From Radiobacillus deserti (lineage in GTDB: Bacteria > Bacillota > Bacilli > Bacillales > Amphibacillaceae): DNA of 64,000 nucleotides. The translations under genes and the position numbers were made by a program. The notes under the pieces were generated by a model. That model searched no databases, was not told where the DNA came from, and saw only the letters and a list, made by a program, of their open reading frames with translations. Within the stretch, counting starts at the first letter, position 1. Each line of letters starts with the position of its first letter. Where the stretch lies: assembly GCF_007301515.1 (NCBI RefSeq), contig NZ_CP041666.1:682001-746000 (forward strand), given 5' to 3'. Shown piece after piece: positions 16,024 to 22,878 of the stretch.

Positions 16024-17424
16024 ATGACAATTGATACATTGTCAGAAATGATTAAAATCAAGTCACCAGTGAATGGAGAAGAGCTTGGGGAAGTACCATC
16101 CTTATCCAAGGAGCAAATTGATGCTCTGATTGAGAAGGCGGAAACAGAGCAAAAATCTTGGGCGAAGACACCTGTCAATCAACGTGCAGATTTACTATAT
16201 AAGTGGGCAGACCTATTGCTTCAAAGGAAAGAAGCAATCGGAGATATCATTACCAAAGAAGTTGGAAAGCCATATAAAGCTTCCGTTACCGAAGTAGAAA
16301 GAACGGTTGACTTTATTCGATATACAGCGGAGGACGGGCTTCGGATGGACGGTCAATTAACACGTTCCAACCAGTTTCCGAGTGATAATGGCTCAAGAAT
16401 TTCAATGGCGACACGAAAACCAGTAGGAATTGTTTTAGCAATTTCTCCTTTTAACTATCCAATTAATCTAGCAGCTGCTAAACTAGCACCTGCTTTAGTT
16501 GCGGGAAATGGAGTGGTGTTTAAACCAGCTACACAAGGTGCCTTAACCGGTCAAGCAATGATAGAGGCATTAAAGGATGCTGGATTACCGGATGGATTAG
16601 TAGCTTTTGCGACGGGGAGAGGAAGTGTAATTGGGGATCATTTGGTGCAGCATCCAGCTGTTCATATGATTTCCTTTACCGGAAGTACAGCGGTAGGAAA
16701 CGATATTGCCAAGAAAACGACGATGAAATCATTGTCCTTTGAACTAGGCGGGAAAGACCCTGCCATTGTTTTAGAGGATGCAGACTTAGATTTAGCGGCA
16801 AAAGAGATTGTAAGTGGGGCATTTTCGTATTCTGGTCAAAGATGTACAGCTATCAAGCGTGTCCTCGTTCTAGACTCGGTAGCGGATCAATTAGTTGCGA
16901 AGTTAAAAGAAAGAATCGAAGGACTATCTGTTGGGTCTCCATGGGATAATGCAGATGTTGTACCGCTAATTGATTTGAAATCAGCTAATTTTGTTAAAGA
17001 ACTGATTGATGATGCGGTCGCTAAAAACGCCAAAACGGTTCTGGGCGGGATGCAAATTGAAAACTTAATTCATCCAACACTATTAGATGACGTAACAGAA
17101 GACATGCGCGTAGCCTGGGAAGAACCATTTGGTCCAGTATTACCAGTTATCCGTGTTTCTTCTAAAGAAGAAGCCATTCGTATTGCGAACAAGTCGGAAT
17201 ATGGCTTACAAGCGAGTTTATTTACTGAAAACATAAACGATGCATTTGTCGTTGCGGATGAAATAGAAGCAGGGACCGTACAACTGAACGGAAAAACACA
17301 AAGAGGACCTGACCATTTCCCATTCCTAGGCACAAAGGGGTCAGGAATTGGAGAACAAGGGATTCGTAAAAGTATTGAATCCATGACGGTAACGAAATCT
17401 GTTGTGCTAAATTTACATGAATAG
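16024..17424 (+). CDS. gapN: Non-phosphorylating NADP-dependent glyceraldehyde-3-phosphate dehydrogenase
   Basis: 466 residues of the aldehyde dehydrogenase superfamily. The nucleophile is C274 in SGQRCTAIKRV, a GapN-type signature, and the general base is E240 in FELGGKDP; the cofactor region FTGSTAVG is present. GapN converts glyceraldehyde-3-phosphate to 3-phosphoglycerate with NADPH formation, bypassing the ATP-yielding step. AAGGAGGAG lies before the ATG. It is monocistronic with a strong terminator. The DnaA-box cluster lies just downstream. Confidence 0.88.
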   Translation: MTIDTLSEMIKIKSPVNGEELGEVPSLSKEQIDALIEKAETEQKSWAKTPVNQRADLLYKWADLLLQRKEAIGDIITKEVGKPYKASVTEVERTVDFIRYTAEDGLRMDGQLTRSNQFPSDNGSRISMATRKPVGIVLAISPFNYPINLAAAKLAPALVAGNGVVFKPATQGALTGQAMIEALKDAGLPDGLVAFATGRGSVIGDHLVQHPAVHMISFTGSTAVGNDIAKKTTMKSLSFELGGKDPAIVLEDADLDLAAKEIVSGAFSYSGQRCTAIKRVLVLDSVADQLVAKLKERIEGLSVGSPWDNADVVPLIDLKSANFVKELIDDAVAKNAKTVLGGMQIENLIHPTLLDDVTEDMRVAWEEPFGPVLPVIRVSSKEEAIRIANKSEYGLQASLFTENINDAFVVADEIEAGTVQLNGKTQRGPDHFPFLGTKGSGIGEQGIRKSIESMTVTKSVVLNLHE

Positions 17425-17429
17425 AATAA

Positions 17430-17467
17430 AAAACTCGACTTCCGATAGTGGGAAGTCGAGTTTTTTA
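17430..17467 (+). terminator. Strong terminator of gapN
   Basis: AAAACTCGACTTCC and GGAAGTCGAGTTTT form a long stem around GATAGT, followed by T residues. Confidence 0.9.
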
Positions 17468-17546
17468 ATGGATTGTTTTCTAGCTCTCTATACCGAAAAA
17501 GGGGAGGAATCGGGTTAGAAACATTCACTTTGAGAAGAACAATCAC

Positions 17547-17732
17547 TTATTCACAGTATTATCCACAAATGAAAGGCTTTATACACATAGTTTGAAAAAG
17601 TTTATCCACATTTTCCACAAAAAAGAGTGGAAAGATTAACAAAAATTTATTCACATTTTCATCTACGATGGTTGTTTAGGTTAATAGGGTTATCAACATT
17701 GTGCACAACCTTGTGGATAAGTTTTATTCACA
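17547..17732. repeat. Cluster of nine DnaA-box-like 9-mers
   Basis: Matches to TTATNCACA or one mismatch from it: 17547 TTATTCACA, 17559 TTATCCACA, 17579 TTATACACA, 17602 TTATCCACA, 17611 TTTTCCACA, 17647 TTATTCACA, 17690 TTATCAACA, 17712 TTATCCACA (reverse) and 17724 TTATTCACA. Three are the perfect consensus. The stretch has no gene. DnaA-box clusters away from oriC are known in B. subtilis and act in initiation control by titrating DnaA; no dnaA or dnaN gene is nearby, so this is probably a cluster of that kind rather than oriC. Confidence 0.75.
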
Positions 17733-17817
17733 AGCACTTTTTCTCGCTTGTGATAGTAATATACCCGGTTTCACAACATTAAAACTTCTTTTCATGAAAA
17801 CAATCTGCCCATTTTTC

Positions 17818-17871
17818 ATGAAAAAACCTCACATCGTGGATTCGGTCGGGACTAGATTCCACGATGTGAGG
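17818..17871 (-). terminator. Terminator of the GNAT gene
   Basis: CCTCACATCGTGGA and TCCACGATGTGAGG form a perfect 14-bp stem with a 17-base loop, followed on the minus strand by six T. It starts three bases after the stop codon. Confidence 0.88.
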
Positions 17872-17874
17872 TAC

Positions 17875-18426
17875 TTATACTACGGCTTCGTCTTCGTTTG
17901 TATTTGCAACAAATTCCCTATGAATCATGTAGTTCTCTCTAGTGATGACAAACAAGTCGTACACAGCATTTTCGCTATTAATCCTGTCGTACACGTTTGG
18001 ATATAAAATGTTTCCGAGGGAAATGTAAGGGAGTTTTAGAGCGGCTTTTAAAGATCGAGTGTTTGTCTTTCTAATTTTAATGAAGACAGCTTCCATTTCG
18101 TGGATTAGGAACAGTTCTTCGAGGAATTCTTCCTTCGCCATTTTGTTGTAGCCTTTTCCAAAGTATGGCTGCCCAATCCAAGTCGCTAAAAACCCTGATT
18201 TATTGTTTATATCAAATAGGTTGATTGTACCAATCGGTTGATGGTATTCATCCAAGATCGTTCTAGAGATAAGCTCTCCGTTTTCTTCTGCTTCCATCGT
18301 TTGCTTGGATAAGAAGTAAAATTCGTCGAGGGAATAAGCTTTATGTCTCACATATGGGAACACTTGCGGATGAGTCATTAAGTCATACAAAGTAGGTGCA
18401 TCATGCAACTCACGCTTTTTAAGCAT
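17875..18426 (-). CDS. GNAT-family N-acetyltransferase (RimJ/RimL-like)
   Basis: 183 residues with the GNAT core: ISRTILDEYHQPIGTINL (strands 2-3), FLATWIGQPYFGKGYN (acetyl-CoA loop; the usual Q/RxxGxG/A is rewritten here as PYFGKGY), and VFIKIRKTNTRSLKAALK (strand 5, helix 4). The substrate is unknown. The ATG is preceded by GGGAGG, but that Shine-Dalgarno is the 3' arm of a hairpin (AACCTC pairs with GAGGTT), so translation is probably controlled by the structured leader upstream. Confidence 0.75.
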   Translation of the reverse strand: MLKKRELHDAPTLYDLMTHPQVFPYVRHKAYSLDEFYFLSKQTMEAEENGELISRTILDEYHQPIGTINLFDINNKSGFLATWIGQPYFGKGYNKMAKEEFLEELFLIHEMEAVFIKIRKTNTRSLKAALKLPYISLGNILYPNVYDRINSENAVYDLFVITRENYMIHREFVANTNEDEAVV

Positions 18427-18432
18427 TTAAAA

Positions 18433-18455
18433 AACCTCCCATTTTACGAGAGGTT
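18433..18455 (-). promoter_or_regulatory. Hairpin masking the Shine-Dalgarno of the GNAT gene
   Basis: On the minus strand AACCTCTC pairs with GGGAGGTT (one mismatch) around GTAAAAT, and six T follow just before the ATG. The GGGAGG arm is the ribosome-binding site. The element can be read either as an intrinsic terminator or as a translation-blocking hairpin. Confidence 0.6.
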
Positions 18456-18528
18456 GAAAATACACTATAAGCCCATAGCTCTAGTGCTGTTCAAACCCCC
18501 TCGAATTTTCATTTGAAAAACAACAAAA

Positions 18529-18595
18529 ATTCGGGGTGGGAATCGAACCCACTAGAACCAGTCAAACTGGTGGCGCACCATTTGCCTTCCCTATG
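18529..18595 (-). ncRNA. tRNA(Gln)-like element in the GNAT leader
   Basis: The minus strand contains a D-arm (GGC-AAATGGTGC-GCC), an anticodon-like arm (ACCA-GTTTGAC-TGGT, with TTG at the anticodon place as in tRNA-Gln) and a perfect T-arm (GTGGG-TTCGATT-CCCAC). Only the inner three acceptor pairs (GGG/CCC) can form and the variable loop is short, so it is not a normal tRNA. An alternative fold pairs CCCCGAATTTT with the downstream AAAATTC...GGGG and CTAGT with ACTAG. It is either a decayed tRNA gene or a tRNA-mimicking part of an RNA switch. Confidence 0.45.
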
Positions 18596-18769
18596 TAAGT
18601 GCAAATCATTTACATGATTATATTACACAAAAAATGGAGAAATGCAAACAACTTTTTAAACAAAAAATTCGACAGTTTTGTGAGAGGAAAGGAGCTACTG
18701 TTATTATTTTAGTCGAGTTTTGTTTGCGGTTGTTGAAAACCGCAGGATTATAGCATTAGAATCGTCTTT

Positions 18770-19657
18770 TTACTTACCAAAAATTGCTTGTAAAGCAGAG
18801 CGAACATATGGGTACTGGAACGTATAACCATGTTCCTCTGCAACGGCTGGTAAAACCTTTTGACCATCTAATACGAGCGTACTCATCTTCCCGAGCATAA
18901 GCTTTAATGCAAAGCTAGGTGCAGGCAACCAGTAAGGGCGATTTAGAGCTGTTGCAAGCTCTTTACTAAGTTCTTCATTTCTCAATGGATGAGGTGCAGT
19001 TACGTTTAATGGCCCACGGACTTGATTTTGCTCCAAGGCAAATTGTATCAACCCAATTACATCATCTATATGTACCCAAGACATCCACTGCTCACCTGAA
19101 CCTACTTTCCCTCCTGCAAACAAACGGAAGGGTAATGCCATAAGCGGAAGGGAACCTTCATTTCCGAGGATGACGCCAAACCGAGCATAAACGGTACGTA
19201 CCCCTAAATTTTCTGCTTGGCTAGCAGCATTTTCCCATTGTTGGACGACCTGTGCTAGAAAATCGGAGCCTGGTGTAGTTATGTTTTCAGTAAAAGTCGC
19301 CTGCTTAGATGTGCCGTAAAATCCAATCGCAGAAGCGTTAACAAGAACCTTAGGCTTTTGCTTAGATTCTTTTATAAAAGAGACGAGTGCTTCTGTGACG
19401 TTAATACGGCTAGCTAAGATTTTCTCTTTTTTAGCAGATGTCCAACGGCCAAACAAGGACTCACCGGCTAGGTTAACTACCGCATCCAATGCGGGTAGAC
19501 CGTGTATGGACTCCCAGCTTATATATTGGATGTCACTTGTACTAGCGTGTTGCTGAGGGGAGCGAGTAAGGATAAAGACCTGATTTCCCTTTTGAAGTAA
19601 CGCTTTTGTTAGTTTCTTTCCGACAAAACCTGTTCCCCCAGAGATTAAGATGTTCAT
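18770..19657 (-). CDS. yfhF: NAD-dependent epimerase-like protein YfhF (SulA/TIGR01777 family)
   Basis: 295 residues: a short-chain-dehydrogenase-like Rossmann fold with ILISGGTGFVGKKL at the N-terminus and a C-terminal DUF1731 domain (LNRPYWLPAPSFALKLMLG). The family is conserved but without a firm reaction. The start ATG has GGAGGGAAGAAA upstream. It is divergent from recX, as in B. subtilis, which supports the symbol. Confidence 0.88.
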   Translation of the reverse strand: MNILISGGTGFVGKKLTKALLQKGNQVFILTRSPQQHASTSDIQYISWESIHGLPALDAVVNLAGESLFGRWTSAKKEKILASRINVTEALVSFIKESKQKPKVLVNASAIGFYGTSKQATFTENITTPGSDFLAQVVQQWENAASQAENLGVRTVYARFGVILGNEGSLPLMALPFRLFAGGKVGSGEQWMSWVHIDDVIGLIQFALEQNQVRGPLNVTAPHPLRNEELSKELATALNRPYWLPAPSFALKLMLGKMSTLVLDGQKVLPAVAEEHGYTFQYPYVRSALQAIFGK

Positions 19658-19734
19658 TTTCTTCCCTCCATCATTGTTTTTTCAAGAAAAAAACCGAACG
19701 TATATGCTACAATTTAAACAAAGAGGTGAAGTGC

Positions 19735-20559
19735 ATGGTGAAAATTGCAAAGATTACTGTTCAACAAAAAAATAAAAGTCGCTTTAATATTTTCATTGAA
19801 AAAGGATCGAAAGCCGAATATGCCTTCAGCGTAGACGAAGATATTTTAATCCAATTTCAGCTGCGTAAAGGTCAGGAATTGGACGAGCCTACCTTAGAGC
19901 TCTTGCAGCGAAAAGATAATCAACATAAATTTTATAATCTTGCTATTCAGTTTTTAAGCTATCGAATGCGTTCTCGCAAAGAAATAATCGATTATCTGGA
20001 AAAAAAGGAAATCGAGCCAGAGCAGATTCCGCCCGTCCTTGAGCGATTGGAGCAGGAAGGGCTGATCAATGACCGCGAATTTGCGACGGCGTTTGTGCGC
20101 ACAAGATTGAATACAACGACCAAAGGCCCGCTTTTACTAAAGCAAGAGTTAAAGGAAAAAGGGGTCACAGCTGAAATCGCAGATGAAGTCTTAACGATTT
20201 TCTCTTTTGATAAACAGCTGGAATTTGCCCGTAAATGGATTCAGAAAAAGCTAAAAACAAATAGTAAAAAATCCTTTCGTCATCAGCAGCAACAAATCCT
20301 GCAAACCTTAATGCAAAAAGGGTTTCCACAAAACGTCATCGTAGAAGCAACGAAAGATATCCATGATGGAAAGGACGAAAATGAAGAATGGAATGCTGTC
20401 GTGCACCAAGGTGAAAAGCTGCTATGGAAATATAAGAAAAAAGCATCTGGTCAAGAGCTAAAACTTAAAATAAAGGCTGCTTTATTTCGTAAAGGCTTTA
20501 ACTTAGATGCAATTGAGCGTTTCTTAGATGAATATGTGACAGAACAGGATACGTTTTAA
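19735..20559 (+). CDS. recX: RecA regulator RecX
   Basis: 274 residues with three-helix RecX repeats in tandem (LSYRMRSRKEIIDYLEKKE, LEQEGLINDREFATAFVRTR, ELKEKGVTAEIADEVL). RecX binds inside the RecA filament groove and modulates strand exchange. The frame is open back to 19606, but AGAGGTG stands six bases before the ATG chosen, and this gives the usual Bacillus length. Its stop overlaps the end of the convergent HAD gene by four bases. Confidence 0.9.
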   Translation: MVKIAKITVQQKNKSRFNIFIEKGSKAEYAFSVDEDILIQFQLRKGQELDEPTLELLQRKDNQHKFYNLAIQFLSYRMRSRKEIIDYLEKKEIEPEQIPPVLERLEQEGLINDREFATAFVRTRLNTTTKGPLLLKQELKEKGVTAEIADEVLTIFSFDKQLEFARKWIQKKLKTNSKKSFRHQQQQILQTLMQKGFPQNVIVEATKDIHDGKDENEEWNAVVHQGEKLLWKYKKKASGQELKLKIKAALFRKGFNLDAIERFLDEYVTEQDTF

Positions 20560-21332
20560 AGAAAATAACGAATGGCTTCATGAACATGGTCGACAATATG
20601 TCGAGCATGTTTTTTAACTTCATCGCGAGCGTGTGACATCGCAAAGCTATTCGGCGTCATCTGCATCATCGGAACATCGTTAAACGAATCTCCGACAACG
20701 GCAATTTCTTCGGGTTTTAGATTGTACAAGTGGAGTAAATGGTCAATGCCGCTTGCTTTACTTATACCCTTTGGTAAGATATCTACACAATGTTCATCGG
20801 ATAAATAGCTTTCGATGTCGGGACCGAAGCGGTTGTCGACTTTTTTCTTTAGTTCTAGAATGCGTTCTGTATCCCCAACAATGGAAATTTTAGTCGGGAA
20901 GACGCTTTTACCGTATAAGTTGATTAAGTCTCTGTTTTCTACGAGTGGGAAAAAGTGTGCTTCTTCGGCACGACGCATCTCTTCGGTTTTCTTTGTCACA
21001 TAGAGATCCGTTGCTGTGGAAACGAAAAAGAAATCATATTCGGCTTCAATCAATTCGTGGATATCACTAATCAGCGAACGATCAAATGTGCCGGAAAAGA
21101 TGGCTTCATTGCCCTTGTTGAAGACAAATGCTCCGTTTTGACTAACACGATGTCCTGTTACGTTCATGTCTTCCATGAGTTTAACGATATCTCGGTCCGA
21201 GCGTCCCGTTGCAACGGCAAACTCTATTCCATGTTCGGTGAGTTTTTTTATGTAAGTTTGATTTTCCTCGGACACTTGCTTGTCTTCTTCTAAGAGTGTT
21301 CCGTCTAAATCTGATACGAAAAGTTTAATCAT
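20556..21332 (-). CDS. HAD-superfamily Cof-type phosphatase
   Basis: 258 residues. HAD motifs are motif I DLDGTLLEE, motif II VATGRSD, and motif IV GDSFNDVPMM, with a Cof-type C2 cap in between. These cytoplasmic enzymes hydrolyse small phosphate esters such as sugar phosphates, FMN or pyridoxal phosphate. The frame is open to 21500, but the extension is low-complexity repeat sequence, and GGGAG lies nine bases before the ATG at 21332. Upstream is a four-copy 21-bp repeat array. Confidence 0.85.
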   Translation of the reverse strand: MIKLFVSDLDGTLLEEDKQVSEENQTYIKKLTEHGIEFAVATGRSDRDIVKLMEDMNVTGHRVSQNGAFVFNKGNEAIFSGTFDRSLISDIHELIEAEYDFFFVSTATDLYVTKKTEEMRRAEEAHFFPLVENRDLINLYGKSVFPTKISIVGDTERILELKKKVDNRFGPDIESYLSDEHCVDILPKGISKASGIDHLLHLYNLKPEEIAVVGDSFNDVPMMQMTPNSFAMSHARDEVKKHARHIVDHVHEAIRYFL

Positions 21333-21396
21333 GTGTTCATACTCCCTGTGTTTTGGATTGTCCTCGTTGTGGTGGGGTGGACCGGATGGACTGTGA

Positions 21397-21470
21397 GCGT
21401 TAATAAATTCTCTTTCTAAGTTAATAAATCCCCAATTAACGTTAATAAAATCCATCCTAACGCTAATACC
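21397..21470. repeat. Four-copy 21-bp-period array (CGTTAATA type)
   Basis: AGCGTTAATAAAT (element at 21398), AAGTTAATAAATC (21419), AACGTTAATAAAA (21440) and AACGCTAATACC (21461): the same degenerate 8-mer every 21 bp, two helical turns. It lies between the divergent HAD and yfhH genes. The element resembles that of the larger array at 22385-22543. Confidence 0.6.
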
Positions 21471-21599
21471 ATCAACAAAGCCATTATACACAAAATCCAA
21501 GATTTATGCGGCTTGGCTGCATTTGTCAATCCGCTACGTTTCTCTTTCTTGACCGAGGTTTGGTAAAATGGAGATAGAATAAAAATTGAGGTGTCATCA

Positions 21600-21935
21600 T
21601 TGGAAAGAAGATATAGTGAATTAACCGTAGAAGAATTAAGACAAGAGGTAGCATCCTTTAAAGAAAAGGCACAAAAAGCAGAGCAACTTGGTAATGTAAG
21701 TGAATATCAAATTTACCAACGCAAAATGCAAATGGCGTATGCGTATTTGTTAAATCCAGGTGATTATAAGTCTGGAGAAACATATGAATTAGAAGGTAGT
21801 CCAGGCCAGCACTTCCTCATTGATTACATAAATGGAGTGTTCGCTTGGGGGCATCGCATTAATCTTCTAGGACAGAAAGTAGAAAAACAAGAAGCAGTTC
21901 CCATTTCACTATTAGCTAAAAGGATTGAAAAATAG
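21600..21935 (+). CDS. yfhH: YfhH (DUF1811) protein
   Basis: 111 residues, close to B. subtilis YfhH. It begins MERRYSELTVEEL with a TTG start, chosen because GAGGTG lies six bases upstream and because family members begin ME(K/R)RYS; the GTG nine bases earlier overlaps the Shine-Dalgarno. The N-terminal half is helical and charged; the C-terminal half is an SH3-like barrel (GQHFLIDYINGVFAWGHRI). Function unknown. Confidence 0.87.
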   Translation: MERRYSELTVEELRQEVASFKEKAQKAEQLGNVSEYQIYQRKMQMAYAYLLNPGDYKSGETYELEGSPGQHFLIDYINGVFAWGHRINLLGQKVEKQEAVPISLLAKRIEK

Positions 21936-21962
21936 AAGGGGATGATCCCCTTCTATCTTTTA
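21932..21962. terminator. Bidirectional terminator
   Basis: ATAGAAGGGGAT and ATCCCCTTCTAT form a perfect stem with T-rich flanks. It serves yfhH and the convergent sspK unit. Confidence 0.85.
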
Positions 21963-22111
21963 TAAAGTGTCGTGGACATTCTTTGGGTAATAATCTCGGC
22001 TTGAGACTTTCTCGTTTCCCCATTCACTTGTTGGGAAGCATGCTTTCGTTTCGCGCGTGGAGACTGAAATGGATCTTGATATAGGTTATTAAAAATTGGA
22101 TTTTTACTCAT
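21953..22111 (-). CDS. Small YpzG-like protein
   Basis: 52 residues, basic, beginning MSKNPIFNNLYQDPF and containing RAKRKHASQQVNGETRKSQ, which resembles the AKxxxSQVNGETxxTQ block of the small YpzG family in Bacillaceae. The ATG overlaps the sspK stop as ATGA, so it is translationally coupled to a spore protein gene; a sporulation-linked role is inferred. The assignment to YpzG is by eye. Confidence 0.6.
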   Translation of the reverse strand: MSKNPIFNNLYQDPFQSPRAKRKHASQQVNGETRKSQAEIITQRMSTTLYKR

Positions 22112-22269
22112 CCTTCAAACCCCCCAGAATTGCGATGTGAGGACTGCTTCATACGTTGCTGTGGCTTCGTATTAATCGTACCATTTGCACGCATTGGACT
22201 AAACTTAGCCCGTGCACGTGGCATGCCGTCCATATTCATTTCTGGAAATCCTTTTTTCTTATTACGCAT
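22108..22269 (-). CDS. sspK: Small acid-soluble spore protein K
   Basis: 53 residues: MRNKKKGFPEMN, then PRARAKFSPMRANGTINTKPQQRM, the SspK pattern (KGFP, PRAK, RADGSINTxPQERM in B. subtilis). SspK is a minor spore core protein made in the forespore under sigma-G. The frame extends 27 bases upstream, but AGGTG is placed six bases before this ATG. Gene order between yfhH and yfhJ matches B. subtilis. Confidence 0.85.
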   Translation of the reverse strand: MRNKKKGFPEMNMDGMPRARAKFSPMRANGTINTKPQQRMKQSSHRNSGGFEG

Positions 22270-22384
22270 TCGAAACACCTCCATATGAAGTGGCATCTAA
22301 GTGATGCTTTACTAGCATGTGTAATTTTCGAGTGTCTATGTAAGAGGACTGCTGGCATGTCTTGGAACGTAGTATCTTCTGAGA

Positions 22385-22543
22385 GCGCCGATATCCTGGT
22401 CGTAAACGCCGATAAAAAAATAATCGCTGATAAAAGAAAATTTTCGCTGATATCTGTAATTTTCCGCTGAAATATAAAAATAAACGCTGATATCCCGGAA
22501 AAAGCGCTGATAAAAATTTCAAAGTCAAATAGCGCCGATAAAA
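22385..22543. repeat. Eight-copy ~20-bp-period array (CGCTGATA type)
   Basis: Element CGCYGATA or a close variant at 22386, 22407, 22425, 22445, 22465, 22485, 22505 and 22533 (steps 21, 18, 20, 20, 20, 20, 28), usually followed by an A-tract. Spacers are AT-rich and unrelated. It lies between divergent sspK and yfhJ. It is too short and degenerate for CRISPR; it looks like a multi-site protein-binding array on one face of the helix. Confidence 0.75.
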
Positions 22544-22578
22544 CTTCAACTTGGACCAATAAGAAAGGAGCTCAACCA

Positions 22579-22845
22579 ATGGATAAGATTTTTCAGCGTT
22601 TAGCTGAACAGCTATACTCAAACAATCCGCATATTGATATTCAGGAAGCTCGGACAATTGTAGAGCTGCTTTGGGAGGACTTCGAAGCTACTCGTGCAAA
22701 AGCTGGTCGTAAATATGAGGGAAGTGAAACGACAGAAAAAATCGTCATGAAATGGATTCAACAATATGGCCCCAATCTGCACCAGGTCGTCTTGAACAAT
22801 CCGAAGTATGAAAAGTACACGAAAAAGAACTTGCGACTCCATTAA
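22579..22845 (+). CDS. yfhJ: YfhJ (WVELL-type) protein
   Basis: 88 residues, acidic, helical, with IQEARTIVELLWEDFEATRAKAG near the N-terminus, the conserved WVELL-like stretch of YfhJ. Function unknown; conserved in Bacillaceae at this place. AAAGGAG lies nine bases before the ATG. Confidence 0.85.
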   Translation: MDKIFQRLAEQLYSNNPHIDIQEARTIVELLWEDFEATRAKAGRKYEGSETTEKIVMKWIQQYGPNLHQVVLNNPKYEKYTKKNLRLH

Positions 22846-22850
22846 AAGAA

Positions 22851-22878
22851 GGCTGGGCCAGTGCCAGCCTTTGTTATT
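22851..22878. terminator. Terminator between yfhJ and yfhP
   Basis: GGCTGG and CCAGCC pair around GCCAGTG, followed by TTTGTTATT. It is shared by two convergent genes. Confidence 0.7.

Noticed and set aside
17070..17546. 158-residue minus-strand frame over the gapN end
   Set aside because: Runs through the gapN terminator and opposes a clear enzyme frame.
17547..17732. oriC
   Set aside because: No dnaA, dnaN, recF or gyr genes nearby; the surrounding yfh/yga order is far from the origin genes.
18529..18595. Functional tRNA-Gln gene
   Set aside because: Only three acceptor pairs can form, the variable loop is too short, and it stands inside a leader.
20556..21500. Long form of the HAD phosphatase
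   Set aside because: The extra 56 residues are a translation of the 21-bp DNA repeat array; a Shine-Dalgarno supports the shorter start.
22385..22543. CRISPR array
   Set aside because: The constant part is only about 8-10 bp and degenerate, spacers are 10-12 bp, and no cas gene is near.
22262..22657. 131-residue minus-strand frame across the repeat array, with repeated YQRLF-like units
   Set aside because: The repeats are a reading of the 20-bp DNA elements; spacing varies (18-28 bp), which breaks any protein repeat, and it overlaps sspK and yfhJ.
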